64,000 bases of DNA from Pedobacter polysacchareus (GCF_019802255.1 NZ_JAHYSS010000008.1:62001-126000); one strand, 5' to 3'. Numbered from the stretch's first letter, positions 45,116 through 55,268 are shown. The notes: generated by a model from the letters alone, not told the origin. Program-made: numbers and translations.

Positions 45116-45150
45116 TTAACTACGTATTTTTACTTGAAATACGTAGTTAA
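45116..45150. promoter_or_regulatory. Perfect 14-bp inverted repeat in front of the DyP-GRE gene
   Basis: Arms 45116-45129 and 45137-45150 (core ACTACGTA), 7-nt spacer, ending 35 bp before ATG 45186. There is no T-run of terminator type on the plus strand, so an operator or an mRNA 5' hairpin is more likely than a terminator. Confidence 0.55.
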
Positions 45151-45185
45151 CGCATTGAACTAATCATTCCTAAAAACTCTCAATT

Positions 45186-48100
45186 ATGAAAACACTAAAT
45201 TTCGACGCAAGGTTGGATGAAGTCTGGAAACATTGCCAGCGTGGACTAGTTTACCCCTCTCCTTATGCTATTTTCAGTACCTTCTGGATGAAAAAGGCAG
45301 TCGACAAAACTCAGCTTGCCCATTTAATGGCAGACCTGAGACAAGAAATCACCAACAATGAAGCACTGGCCAGTAAAAACACTTCCGCAATCCTGGGGAT
45401 TTCGTTTAAAAACTGGGCGGCAATCTGTGAAGAAGATGGCAGCACCTTACCCAAAGGAATGCGCCTCAATTTTCCTGAAAAAGAGGATCCTTTTACCTCC
45501 GAAGTATTCGATGCCTCTAAAGGTGTATTTGACAATGCGCAGGGCGATATTTGGTTCCACATTAAAAGTGACGATGAAAAGGCCTGCGATCTGGTCTTGG
45601 AATTGATCCTTAAAGGATTAAAAGAAGATACCAAAGATCATTTTGCACAAAAAGCAGCCTCAAAATCAAATGAAAAAGACGGACATAAAGGCAAGGTACT
45701 GGGCTGCCGGTTCTCGGAAAACCTGAACAATCCTTCCGATCCGATTACAGTAGCCAAACATACCTTGATTGGTGGGGAAGATATGGCGCATTTTGGAGGT
45801 TCTTTTGTGCTGGCACAGCGTTTCGTAATCAACTGGAACCAGATCAATATGCTCACAGAAGATCAGATCGAAGACTTGATTGGCCGGAAAACTGATGATA
45901 CCATCATTCCAGACCGTGATTCGAGAAGTCATATCAAATCAGCAAGGATTCAGGATGAAAATGGAAATACTACACCAGTACTCCGCCTAGGCCTCCCTTT
46001 TGGAAGGGCCAAACAATCGGCCAATGGCTTTAGAGCACCTAAATCAGTCACCCTTTCCGATGAAGAAGGGATTTATTTCGCGGGTTTCTCTAAAGAAGCA
46101 AGTATCCTTGAAAATATTATGAGTAACCAGATCGGTGCAGATCATGGCTTTATGAATGACCGTTTATTCAATCATTTGAAATCAGATCTTGGGGGCTTAT
46201 TTTATATTCCCAGCATAGAAGATCTGGAACTGAACATTATCAAAGGTTATTCCAATGATTTTAGTGCTGTAGAGGATGGAGACTGGTCCAGGTTTCCAGG
46301 CGTAGACTGGTCAAGATTAGACCGACATTATCAGGATGCATCGCCAAATGGCCTGATGTATTACAGCCACCAAAATTACCTTTTCACGATGTCTACGGGC
46401 ATCAACAGAAGCAATGAATTTTTTAGTCCGCCATCAAACCGAATCCTCAGCCTGCTGGAAAATATCTTTTCCCTGTGGCAGGACAATTGGTATTTCAACC
46501 GCAAACAGGAAGAAATTAAAGAAGATCTCCGCTATTATATGGATCAATATGAAGGGGCAGACAAGCCTGCCGACATCATGAAAGAATCCATTATGGTGAG
46601 GAAAGGCTGGGCCGTCAGGCTCAGTTTGCACCTCTTCAGTGATCCATCCTACGGTTTCAGAGGAAGGAAAATAAGGATGAAAGATGGTACTTTAGTCCCA
46701 TACTCTTCCTTCCTTGAAAATAAAGGAGAAGTGGTCTATGGTTCCGATACCTACCGGATCTCCCCGGAAGAAATTATTGTGGGCGCCATGCCAAACCTGT
46801 CTTTAGGAGAAGGACGTTATGTGATGAAATATCTTTCTGAAAAAGAGCGTATGGATGGATTTTTAAGCAATCTTTCTGAGGCATCTGGAGTAGGTCACGT
46901 GATCCCACATTATGAGAAAGCACTTCATAAAGGCCTGTCAGTAATGAAAGAGGAGGTGCTGGCCTACGAAAAAGAAGCCACAAGCCGGGAGAAAAGCGAC
47001 TTTTACCGTTCGGCATACTTGTCGCTGGAAGGGATTTCTGAATACTTCCGCAACTATGGGAAACTGGCCAGAGCAACCGCGGCAAAAATGTCGGATGGAC
47101 AGGTCTGGGAAAAAGAAAACCTGGAATTTATCGCCTACCGGATGTATAAACTGGCCGATCATAAGCCAGATACTTTTCTGGAAGCTGTACAGTTTATCTT
47201 TACTCTGCACAGTTGTCTGCACCTGAATGGGGAGCCGACAGCGATCGGTAGGATGGACCAGCTTTTACTGCCTTTCTATGAGAAAGGAGAGATATCTTCA
47301 GCAGAAGCACAGGAAATTATCGACGCTTTCTACATCAAACTTGATGAGAAAGTACAGCAGAACCGCATCTTTATGGAAGATCATCAGCCATTTGGAAATC
47401 TAGCCATGGGAGGCAGTTCCGGCCCATATCCACAAGGAGCTTCCCTGGGGCAATGGATCCAGCAAATTACTGTGGGTGGGACTATTGCCGATGGAACACT
47501 GGATTTTGAAGCAACAAAACCTGCATATAATGAGCTCACAAAGCTGTTTATTCATGCTTCAGGAAGGCTCCCTTTAAATGCGCCATGCCTTTCCCTGCGT
47601 ACCAGAAAAGACATTCCACAGGAATTACTGGAAGCGGCAGCACATGCGGTATTGTCGGGCGGAGCGCATCCCATCCTGCTCAACGATGAGAAAATCATTG
47701 AAGGACTTTACCATAGCGGCGACGGCGTAGGCGGCAACTTAAAAGAGGAAACGAAAAACTGGAATCCTGCGGTGACAATGAAATCGGCACAGAACTATGC
47801 CTGTGATGGCTGTTATGAACCACAGTTCCCAGGAGAAAACTGGTTTTCTCTAGGCGGATTCTCTACCTTGCAACCCTTGGAATGTGCGTTAAACCAAGGA
47901 AGGACTTATTCTTCTGCCGGGCAATCCTATTTATTCGGACAAACGGTTTCCCTCAATTCGAAACCCGCTGATCAGATTAAAAGCTTCGACGAATTACTCC
48001 GGATTTACTTTGAACATTTTGAATTGCTGAATCGTAAAGCATTCAACGGACAATTGATGGGCTATGGTGCGAATACAAAATTCTGCCCTTCGCCAATATT

Positions 48101-49112
48101 AAATGTGCTGATGGATGATTGTTTGGCAAAAGGACAGGATTTCTATAGCGGTGGTACAAAATACAGTATTTATGGACCTTGTTACATTGCCTTAAGTTCC
48201 ACCATCAATTCCTTATATGCCATTAAAACAATGGTGTTTGATGATAAAAATGCAGTGACTACATTACCAGAATTACTGGAATGCCTATGCTGCGATTGGG
48301 GTCATAAAATGACCGAGCCTTTTATCAGTAACCTGGCCGGAGAATCCCGCATCACTGGTCGCTCAGACCGATTTAAACGCCTGAGGGAAATTGCACTTTC
48401 CTTACCGCGTTACGGCAGGGGGCATGAAGGAATTGATACTTTTGGAAACAAAATTGTAGAAGGCATTGCCAGGATTTCTGTGCAAACTTTTACCAATCCT
48501 CTGCCGCAAATGTACATCAGGCTGAAAGACCTGGCACAGGCCTATGGCAGCGAAGAATTTCCATTTGGAATTCAGATTCAGCCAGGTGTAGGAACCTTTG
48601 AAAACCATGTGGAAATGGGAGCCTGGAATGGCGCAAGTGCCGATGGCCGCAGACTGGGAACAACGGTAGCCGGAGATTTAAGTGCAGCGCCAAGTCCGGC
48701 GGATTTACCAATCGAACCTCAATATGCCGGCTTTGAAGAAGCATTGGCTGGATTTCAGGGAAAAGGTGCAGAACTGATGACCGATGGAGCACCTACCGAT
48801 TTTAACATAGACGAGGAATTTCCGGTAGATAAGATCATTCGAATTATGCAGCAATTTGCCGCTGGACAATCATCCAATATTTTAACGATTACCGTGGCCA
48901 ATGCAGATACTTTCGAGAAAGCGGTAGTCTCGCCAGAACAATACAACCTGTTGAGGGTTAGGACCGGTGGCTGGTCTAATTTCTTTACTTCTGTTTTCCC
49001 ACTCGTACAGGATCAGCACCGCAGAAGGCCGGTTTCTACACCAATTGAGATAAAAAAAGAAGGAAATGCAATAACTGGATGTCCATTCCATAAGAAAATG
49101 GCAGCAGAATAA
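45186..49112 (+). CDS. DyP-type heme peroxidase fused to a glycyl-radical-enzyme-like domain
   Basis: 1308 aa. N-terminal DyP peroxidase about 1-370: FGGSFVLAQRFVINW, the GRKTDD region (233-238) with the distal Asp, and proximal heme His249 in SRSHIKSARI. C-terminal part about 400-1300 has the size and landmarks of a pyruvate formate-lyase/CutC-type glycyl radical enzyme: active-site Cys876 in CDGCYE (family GCVE) and the glycyl loop VRTGGWS with Gly1262 (family VRVSGYS), followed by FFTSVFPLVQDQHRRRP. Further typical segments are ISPEEIIVGAMP and GEPTAIGRMDQLLLPFY. No radical-SAM activase gene lies within 10 kb on either side. The C-terminus ends with GCPFHKKMAAE. Glycyl radicals are normally oxygen-killed, so fusion to an oxidant-consuming heme peroxidase is striking. 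Substrate unknown. Confidence 0.85.
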   Translation: MKTLNFDARLDEVWKHCQRGLVYPSPYAIFSTFWMKKAVDKTQLAHLMADLRQEITNNEALASKNTSAILGISFKNWAAICEEDGSTLPKGMRLNFPEKEDPFTSEVFDASKGVFDNAQGDIWFHIKSDDEKACDLVLELILKGLKEDTKDHFAQKAASKSNEKDGHKGKVLGCRFSENLNNPSDPITVAKHTLIGGEDMAHFGGSFVLAQRFVINWNQINMLTEDQIEDLIGRKTDDTIIPDRDSRSHIKSARIQDENGNTTPVLRLGLPFGRAKQSANGFRAPKSVTLSDEEGIYFAGFSKEASILENIMSNQIGADHGFMNDRLFNHLKSDLGGLFYIPSIEDLELNIIKGYSNDFSAVEDGDWSRFPGVDWSRLDRHYQDASPNGLMYYSHQNYLFTMSTGINRSNEFFSPPSNRILSLLENIFSLWQDNWYFNRKQEEIKEDLRYYMDQYEGADKPADIMKESIMVRKGWAVRLSLHLFSDPSYGFRGRKIRMKDGTLVPYSSFLENKGEVVYGSDTYRISPEEIIVGAMPNLSLGEGRYVMKYLSEKERMDGFLSNLSEASGVGHVIPHYEKALHKGLSVMKEEVLAYEKEATSREKSDFYRSAYLSLEGISEYFRNYGKLARATAAKMSDGQVWEKENLEFIAYRMYKLADHKPDTFLEAVQFIFTLHSCLHLNGEPTAIGRMDQLLLPFYEKGEISSAEAQEIIDAFYIKLDEKVQQNRIFMEDHQPFGNLAMGGSSGPYPQGASLGQWIQQITVGGTIADGTLDFEATKPAYNELTKLFIHASGRLPLNAPCLSLRTRKDIPQELLEAAAHAVLSGGAHPILLNDEKIIEGLYHSGDGVGGNLKEETKNWNPAVTMKSAQNYACDGCYEPQFPGENWFSLGGFSTLQPLECALNQGRTYSSAGQSYLFGQTVSLNSKPADQIKSFDELLRIYFEHFELLNRKAFNGQLMGYGANTKFCPSPILNVLMDDCLAKGQDFYSGGTKYSIYGPCYIALSSTINSLYAIKTMVFDDKNAVTTLPELLECLCCDWGHKMTEPFISNLAGESRITGRSDRFKRLREIALSLPRYGRGHEGIDTFGNKIVEGIARISVQTFTNPLPQMYIRLKDLAQAYGSEEFPFGIQIQPGVGTFENHVEMGAWNGASADGRRLGTTVAGDLSAAPSPADLPIEPQYAGFEEALAGFQGKGAELMTDGAPTDFNIDEEFPVDKIIRIMQQFAAGQSSNILTITVANADTFEKAVVSPEQYNLLRVRTGGWSNFFTSVFPLVQDQHRRRPVSTPIEIKKEGNAITGCPFHKKMAAE

Positions 49113-49126
49113 ATAAAAACACCTTG

Positions 49127-49165
49127 CAGCAGCTCAAAAATCATTCGGTTTTGAGCTGCTGTTTT
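49127..49165 (+). terminator. Rho-independent terminator after the DyP-GRE gene
   Basis: Perfect 13-bp stem (49127-49139 with 49149-49161), 9-nt loop, T-run to 49165. Confidence 0.85.
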
Positions 49166-49463
49166 AAAACGCTCTAAGGCCCGGTCGGGCTATAGTGATA
49201 TCCGTGTAAAACGCAGCGCCGTTGTTGTCTTGTGAGGCTGCATTTTACCCTTAAAATCAAGCTTAAAATACCTTCCTGATTCTTTTGTTATTCCAATGTT
49301 TATGCCTAATTTCAGGCCAGAAACAACAAATAATCAATTAAAACTACCGCTAATTCCGGAAACAGCGGCTCAGTTTTATTTTTTCGTAACCTGCATAATT
49401 TTAGCATCAGCTTAAAAATCCCATTAGGGGGAAGGGGTATTGCTATGGGCAGAAAAAATTAAC
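49166..49463. other. Intergenic region before chrA, no gene seen
   Basis: Only a small GCCCG-GT-CGGGC inverted repeat (49179-49190) stands out. No convincing open frame or FNR-like box. Confidence 0.5.
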
Positions 49464-50780
49464 ATGACCATAAAACCCTTATTCAAAGAAGCATTAAAAT
49501 TTTGGTTTAAATTAGGATGGATCAGCTTCGGCGGAACCGTCGGCCACATCAATATCATGCACGATTACCTCGTAGATCAAAAGAAATGGATCAGCAGCAG
49601 CCGTTTCTTTCATGCACTAAACCTTTGCATGCTGCTGCCGGGGCCGGAAGCGCAGCAGCTGGCCATCTATATGGGCTGGCAGCTTCATGGTAAAAAAGGT
49701 GGTTTGGCAGCAGGAATCTTATTTGTGCTGCCCGCCATGTTGATCCTGCTGCTGCTGAGCATCTGCTATGTTTATTTTGGAAATCAGCCTTTGATGTTTG
49801 CCATGTTTGATGGCTTTAAGCCGGCCGTAATTTCCATGATCATCGTGGCACTGCTGGGCATCGGTAAAAAAGCACTGCGTACACCTTATCATGTAGTGCT
49901 CGCAGCCATCGCTTTTTCCTGCATTTTCTTTTTTAATACTGCTATGGTATTTATCATTCTGGGAACCATCGGATTAGCCATCGCCCTTCACTTTTTATGG
50001 CCTGATTTAATTCGTCAGGACCACAGCAATAAACAGCTGGTGTTGGTTCCCGAAAATGAGTACCATTTCAACAAGGATTCAGTGGCCCTTGGAACTGGAA
50101 CTCATTGGAAAATTGCGGTCCTGCAAATCCTGGTCTTTATACTGATCTGGATGGCACCTTCTTTTCTCTTATACTACTTTACGAGTGATTTTGCCTTTTG
50201 GAGAGAACTGACTCTCTTTTTCTCTAAAACGGCCTTTTTGACCATTGGAGGCTCTTATACGGTGCTGCCTTATGTCGCGCAATATGCGGTTACCAAGCTT
50301 AATTGGCTCAGTAAAATGCAAATGATCGATGGTTTTGCATTGGCCGAAAGCACGCCAGGACCTTTGATCATTGTGGTTGCGTTTGTAGGATTCATGGCGG
50401 CATACCATCATTTTGATGCCTCCATTTCCATGGGGGTGCTGGGCTTGGGGCTGACTACCTTTCACACTTTTCTACCTTCATTTCTTTTCATATTTGTAGG
50501 CGGACCGATCATTGAAAAAGTGCATGGAAATACCGCAGTCTCCAATGTCCTCAGTTTTGTTACTGCTGCGGTAGTAGGAGTGATTCTTAACCTCACGTTA
50601 TTCCTGGGGAAAGATGTTGTTTTCCCCGGAGGAGTCAGATTTGAAAACCTGGATATAGCCGCTGTCATCTGGGTGATCATCAGCTTGATCCTAATGAAAA
50701 AATATAAAGTAAATCAGCTGATCATCATTGGAATGAGCTTAATCTTTGGCCTGCTGCATTATGGGCATATTATTTATTAG
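49464..50780 (+). CDS. chrA: Chromate transporter, long-chain (two-domain) type
   Basis: About 438 aa from ATG 49464 (MTIKPLFKEALKFWFKLGW); the frame begins at a TTG at 49440. Two homologous CHR domains: LGWISFGGTVGHI with LLPGPEAQQLAIYMGW in the first half, and FLTIGGSYTVLPYVAQY with ESTPGPLIIVVAFVGF in the second. Ten or more TM helices. ChrA exports chromate, probably as a chromate/sulfate antiporter. It stands alone, without chrB. Confidence 0.92.
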   Translation: MTIKPLFKEALKFWFKLGWISFGGTVGHINIMHDYLVDQKKWISSSRFFHALNLCMLLPGPEAQQLAIYMGWQLHGKKGGLAAGILFVLPAMLILLLLSICYVYFGNQPLMFAMFDGFKPAVISMIIVALLGIGKKALRTPYHVVLAAIAFSCIFFFNTAMVFIILGTIGLAIALHFLWPDLIRQDHSNKQLVLVPENEYHFNKDSVALGTGTHWKIAVLQILVFILIWMAPSFLLYYFTSDFAFWRELTLFFSKTAFLTIGGSYTVLPYVAQYAVTKLNWLSKMQMIDGFALAESTPGPLIIVVAFVGFMAAYHHFDASISMGVLGLGLTTFHTFLPSFLFIFVGGPIIEKVHGNTAVSNVLSFVTAAVVGVILNLTLFLGKDVVFPGGVRFENLDIAAVIWVIISLILMKKYKVNQLIIIGMSLIFGLLHYGHIIY

Positions 50781-50950
50781 GGGGTGTTTTGATGTGGTAT
50801 CTAGTTGATGTTAAGTGGATTGACGGTGGATGTAAGAGTCAAAAATGAACCCTTATACTGGTGCTTTAAGTTTTTTGGAATAATAAATGCTTATTAATAA
50901 ATGATTAGGAATGAAAAATAAATTCTTGTCTACAAAATTAATTAGTGGTT

Positions 50951-51979
50951 ATGAAAGTGAAAAAGAGAATTTTATTGACAGGAGCATCAGGAACTGTGGG
51001 TTTTGAAGTATTGAAACAACTGGTCTTGCAAGCTGATAAATATGAGATCACTGCCTTTGATCAAAAGACGAAAAACGCTGTTAAACTATTGTCTCCTTAT
51101 GAAAAACAGGTAAACGTAGTTTATGGGGACCTGACCAATGCAGAAGAGGTCGCAGAAGTTTGTGTAGAAAAGGATTTCCTGATTCATTTGGCGGCGATTA
51201 TACCACCTTTAGCAGATGAACAACCAGGACTGGCTTATGATGTAAATGTAAATGGGACAAGGTACCTGATCCAGGCTTTAAAGCAATATTCTCCGGACGC
51301 ATTTATGATGTACAGCTCCTCGATTTCTGTTTATGGAGATCGTCTAAATACGCCCTGGATTAAAACTTCAGACCCTTTATCACCAAGTCTGGAAGACCAT
51401 TATGCGGTCACCAAAATAGAATCGGAACAGCACATTCGAAACAGTGGACTGGATTTTTGTATTTTCAGACTGGCTGCAATTATGGGTACAGGTAACCACA
51501 AGCCCTCAGGGATCATGTTCCACATGCCTTTGGCCACTTCTATGGAGATTTTAACACCCGAAGATACTGCCAGAGCTTTCGTCAATGGACTGGCAAAACG
51601 CAGCGAATTATCTGGTAAGACTTTTAACCTTGGTGGCGGAGCGCTTTGCCGGATCAGTTATCAGGATTTCCTTACCCGATCCTTTGAAGCCTTCGGTTTA
51701 GGAGCCCTGGATTTCCCCTCAAACGCTTTCGCGGAGAAGAATTTTCATTGCGGATATTATGCGGATGGTGATGAATTGGAAGAACTGCTTCATTTCAGAA
51801 GGGATACATTGGAACATTATTTTACAAAGTTAAAGCAATCCGTATCACCCTTAAAGAAAACAATGGCCTCCGTATTTAGGGGTTCTATTAAACGTCATCT
51901 GCTGAAAAAATCAGAACCTTTTCATGCTTTGCTGCACAAAGACAAAAAGATGTCTGCACGGTTCTTCAATAAGCTTTAG
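50951..51979 (+). CDS. NAD-dependent epimerase/dehydratase (extended SDR)
   Basis: 342 aa from ATG 50951 (an in-frame GTG lies at 50945). Rossmann motif TGASGTVG near the N-terminus, LIHLAAIIPP, and the catalytic Ser...Tyr-xxx-Lys in SSSISVYG and YAVTKIESE. It resembles sugar-nucleotide or nucleoside-diphosphate-sugar modifying epimerases; the substrate cannot be read. Single gene. Confidence 0.85.
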   Translation: MKVKKRILLTGASGTVGFEVLKQLVLQADKYEITAFDQKTKNAVKLLSPYEKQVNVVYGDLTNAEEVAEVCVEKDFLIHLAAIIPPLADEQPGLAYDVNVNGTRYLIQALKQYSPDAFMMYSSSISVYGDRLNTPWIKTSDPLSPSLEDHYAVTKIESEQHIRNSGLDFCIFRLAAIMGTGNHKPSGIMFHMPLATSMEILTPEDTARAFVNGLAKRSELSGKTFNLGGGALCRISYQDFLTRSFEAFGLGALDFPSNAFAEKNFHCGYYADGDELEELLHFRRDTLEHYFTKLKQSVSPLKKTMASVFRGSIKRHLLKKSEPFHALLHKDKKMSARFFNKL

Positions 51980-52069
51980 CCAATCACCGCAAAGACCCGC
52001 TTTTTATAGAAAAGATGCTGCTCTAAATATACAATGGAGCAGATTCTCAATTAAATAAATGATCAAAAA

Positions 52070-52501
52070 ATGAAAACTTATATGAAAAATATCATAGGAA
52101 TCGCATTGCTTTTTGCCGTTCAGTTCGGCTACGCACAAAAAGGGCCATTAAAAATAACGGTCACCAATATCAACCATCTGGAAGGAAAAATTCAAGTGAG
52201 TTTGTACAACAGCAAAGCCTCGTTTATTAAACCGGGGAAGGAGTATAAAACGATGATCAAGGAGGTAAAAGCAGGAACGGAGACTTTCACTTTTAATGAT
52301 TTGCCTGCCGGAGAATATGCAGTGGCACTTTATCATGATGAAAATGGCGACGGAAAATGTAATACGAATATGCTGGGCATCCCTAAAGAAGGCTACGCTT
52401 TCTCTAGAAATTTCATCCCTAAATTGTCTGCGCCAAAGTTTGAAGATACGAAGTTTAAGCAGGAGCAGGGAACCAATATGGTGATCAAAATGCACTACTA
52501 A
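52070..52501 (+). CDS. Exported DUF2141 protein
   Basis: 143 aa. Signal peptide ending FGYAQ, then a small beta-sandwich with ITVTNINHLEGKIQVSLYN, LPAGEYAVALYHDENGDGKCNTNMLGIPKEGYAFSRNF, the signature of DUF2141. DENGDGKCNTN looks like a Ca2+-binding loop. Function unknown; periplasmic or outer-membrane facing. Convergent with the efflux operon; no hairpin is seen in the 17-bp gap. Confidence 0.87.
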   Translation: MKTYMKNIIGIALLFAVQFGYAQKGPLKITVTNINHLEGKIQVSLYNSKASFIKPGKEYKTMIKEVKAGTETFTFNDLPAGEYAVALYHDENGDGKCNTNMLGIPKEGYAFSRNFIPKLSAPKFEDTKFKQEQGTNMVIKMHY

Positions 52502-52518
52502 GTAGTGATAAGACCACT

Positions 52519-53913
52519 CTATTCTGTATTTGCCCTTATCCTAAACAGGTCTACGTTAGAAATTAAGAACTTGTTTTGCAGCCCAATTTTGGCCAATTTG
52601 GTGCTTATAAGGCTGTTTTCCCTGGAATTTAACAGAAATACAGAGCTTTCTCCCATTAAAAATAACCTTTCTTCAAATTGCAGCATCTGATCATAATCAC
52701 TGACCAGTGAATTGGTAATCGCCATTTGCTGCTGTATAGATTTGATCTCCGCCTGCTGCGCAGTAATTTTGTTTTTCAGTTGTAAGCGCTCCAGATTGAG
52801 GTCCAGCTGACTGTCGGATATTTTAAGTTGCGCCAGCTTCAAAGCACCTCTTTCTTTCCTCAGGAAAAGGGGTACACTAAACTTCAATTCAAACTTATAA
52901 TTGCCCAATTGAAAGTCATTAAAATAGGAGGGATCAGACAAGTAACTGTAGCCAACATCTAATTTCGGTAATAACATATTGCGCTTTAATTTCTGCTCAA
53001 TGGTTAGGATTTCTATTTTCTGCTGCATGGCCATCAGCTTGGGATGGCTGGCTAAAACATCATTGTCGGGGATCAGCGCATCAAAATTGAGTGCAGGTTT
53101 TAGGTCGTTTTCCAGCGCTGCTTCCGGAACCATCGTTTCCTTTAATTCCATCGGAATGTTTTCAATCCATAGGTAATTGGAAAGCTCTAGTTTCGCTTTA
53201 GCCAATTTCAGCTCGGCCTCTGTTAAATTTAACTGCCTGTTTTTAATGACAATTCCTGCCTCTATACTGTCTACTGCTGCTTTATCTCCCGCCTTAATCA
53301 GTTTTTTTATTCCTTCTGCCCGTTTTTCGGCAAAAGTCAGGTACTCCCGGTAAAGCTTAGCCTCATCATAGGTTCTTTTCCAGTTGATATAAGCAGTAGA
53401 AGCATCATAAATGATGTTTACCGCTTGTAACTGGCGTTCAGATTTGCTCAGCTGCAGCTGGATTTTAGCAATCCGAATGTCGGCCATCCGCTGGTTAATC
53501 AATAGGCCCTGAGCTAAAGGAACAGTGATGCCCAAGGCAGTCAGGCCGTTGTCTGGCGTCCTGTTTTGTGGATTCAGGTAATTGCCGTCATTACTGTCGA
53601 AACCCGCTTTTACTTCTATGCCGTACCAGGTGGGCACTTTAAAACTGCTGTTAAATAAGGAATAGTACTCGGTTCCTTTAAACTGTTTATTGCTGAAATC
53701 GACTTCCAGTTTAGGATCAAATCCACCACGAGCCATCATGAGGGCAGTCTCGGCTTTACTCAGCAAAAGGTCTGCCTGCTTCACTGCCGGATGGTACTTT
53801 TTTACATACCCCAGGAACTCTGTAAAAGTCAGCACTTCTGGTTTGAGCTCCTGTGCAAGGCTCGGTAAAGCGCAGAAAAGACAGCTGATCAGGATTAATA
53901 TTTTGATTTTCAT
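52519..53913 (-). CDS. TolC-family outer-membrane efflux protein
   Basis: 464 aa. Signal peptide ending LPSLAQ; two repeats of long coiled-coil helices separated by short beta strands, as in TolC (for example LSKAETALMMARGGFDPKLEV and MQQKIEILTIEQKLKRNMLLPKLDVGYSYL). It forms the outer-membrane duct of the exporter. Last gene of the minus-strand operon, 4 bp behind the HlyD-type gene. Confidence 0.9.
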   Translation of the reverse strand: MKIKILILISCLFCALPSLAQELKPEVLTFTEFLGYVKKYHPAVKQADLLLSKAETALMMARGGFDPKLEVDFSNKQFKGTEYYSLFNSSFKVPTWYGIEVKAGFDSNDGNYLNPQNRTPDNGLTALGITVPLAQGLLINQRMADIRIAKIQLQLSKSERQLQAVNIIYDASTAYINWKRTYDEAKLYREYLTFAEKRAEGIKKLIKAGDKAAVDSIEAGIVIKNRQLNLTEAELKLAKAKLELSNYLWIENIPMELKETMVPEAALENDLKPALNFDALIPDNDVLASHPKLMAMQQKIEILTIEQKLKRNMLLPKLDVGYSYLSDPSYFNDFQLGNYKFELKFSVPLFLRKERGALKLAQLKISDSQLDLNLERLQLKNKITAQQAEIKSIQQQMAITNSLVSDYDQMLQFEERLFLMGESSVFLLNSRENSLISTKLAKIGLQNKFLISNVDLFRIRANTE

Positions 53914-53917
53914 GGGT

Positions 53918-55264
53918 TTATTTCTTAGCGGTAGCAGGTTTTTCCGATTGATAATAGTTGGGAGGGAAACCGTTTAAAGTTCTCCAGATTTCGAACCATA
54001 CGGGCACGGTTTCCAGCAGAGCAATGGTTTCTGCACCGGAGCCCATACTCAATTGCTTTGGCCATGGGTCTTCCTCTGGGTCTGGTGCGATCAATACCCT
54101 GTACTTGCCATTTGGACTGATAAAATTCTCTATGGCCACAATTCTTCCACCAAAGGTACCATAAGACATATCCGGCCATCCGGAGAATACGATCGTTGGC
54201 CAGCCGTCAAACCATACGCGGATCTTTTCACCTTTTTTCAAAAGAATCATGTCTATCGGGCTGACAAACGTTTCTACAGCCAGCTCATATTTTGAAGGCA
54301 TAATGCTCACAACTGGTACACCTTCTTTTACGGTTTCGCCCAATCCAGATTGCAGGGCGCGGTTTACATACCCATCCTGGGGCGCTTTGATGTAATACAT
54401 GCCATTTCGAATGCTGTAATTTGCATATTGATTTTCCAATTTACTCAGCTGCCCGGAAGCATCGGCCTGATTGCCGAGAGTAGTGTATTTATCGCCATTC
54501 GCTTTAGATATTTTCTCCGCATATTCTGCGGAAAGGCGCTCCACTTCCAGTCGGGCATTGATCAGCTCATTCTTGGAAGTCAATAGTTTGTTTTCCTGGG
54601 TAGTGACTTTTGCCTGTACATCCTGTAGTTTCAATCGCTTTTCTTCCACATCGGTGAGTGGTTTTAATCCTTCTTTTTGGAGCTGAATGGAGCGCTCTGC
54701 TTGTGTACGGGCAATTTTAAGCTGTATTTTAACCGCTTCAAAATCCATACTGTCGCTTTCTATTTTCAAAAGTGACTGTCTGATTTTATTCTTTGCCTGC
54801 TGGTGTTTCAGGTTTTTTTCACCTTCTAAAGCGCTCACCTGAGCATTTAGTGCAGCCACTTTTCCCTGGTAAGATTGCAGTGCCATTTTCTTGGCATCCA
54901 CTTGGTTCTTCGTGTTTTCTAACAGCTTTGGGTCAAAATATTCTTCCTTCACTTCGGAGAGAAAAATGATGGTATCACCCTTTTTTACATAATCTCCTTC
55001 TTGTACGTACCACTTTTCAATCCTTCCGGCGATGACCGTATTGATGGTTTGTGGCCGCTGATTAGGTTTTAAAGCCGTTACGGCACCAGATCCGGAGATG
55101 TTTTGTGTCCAGGGTAGAAAAAGAACGATGATCCCAATGATGCATATCGCAAGAATCAACCGGTTCAATATTTTATAATGCGGTCGGTTGCCTAGGTTTT
55201 TAACTGCACTATAGCGGTCTAATATATGCTGCTGCGTATTTTTCTGATCAGATAAATTTAGCAT
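53918..55264 (-). CDS. HlyD-family membrane fusion protein
   Basis: 448 aa. Short cytoplasmic N-terminus, one TM helix (LILAICIIGIIVLFLPW, about 38-54), lipoyl-like halves around GRIEKWYVQEGDYVKKGDTIIFLSE and YIKAPQDGYVNRALQSGLGETVKEG, with a long coiled coil between. Joins the ABC protein at the inner membrane to the TolC homologue. 4 bp from the ABC gene. Confidence 0.92.
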   Translation of the reverse strand: MLNLSDQKNTQQHILDRYSAVKNLGNRPHYKILNRLILAICIIGIIVLFLPWTQNISGSGAVTALKPNQRPQTINTVIAGRIEKWYVQEGDYVKKGDTIIFLSEVKEEYFDPKLLENTKNQVDAKKMALQSYQGKVAALNAQVSALEGEKNLKHQQAKNKIRQSLLKIESDSMDFEAVKIQLKIARTQAERSIQLQKEGLKPLTDVEEKRLKLQDVQAKVTTQENKLLTSKNELINARLEVERLSAEYAEKISKANGDKYTTLGNQADASGQLSKLENQYANYSIRNGMYYIKAPQDGYVNRALQSGLGETVKEGVPVVSIMPSKYELAVETFVSPIDMILLKKGEKIRVWFDGWPTIVFSGWPDMSYGTFGGRIVAIENFISPNGKYRVLIAPDPEEDPWPKQLSMGSGAETIALLETVPVWFEIWRTLNGFPPNYYQSEKPATAKK

Positions 55265-55268
55265 TTTC

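Noticed and set aside
45116..45150. Inverted repeat as terminator of the 44350 gene
   Set aside because: No U-rich tail follows on the plus strand and the repeat is closer to the next start codon; a regulatory role is more likely.
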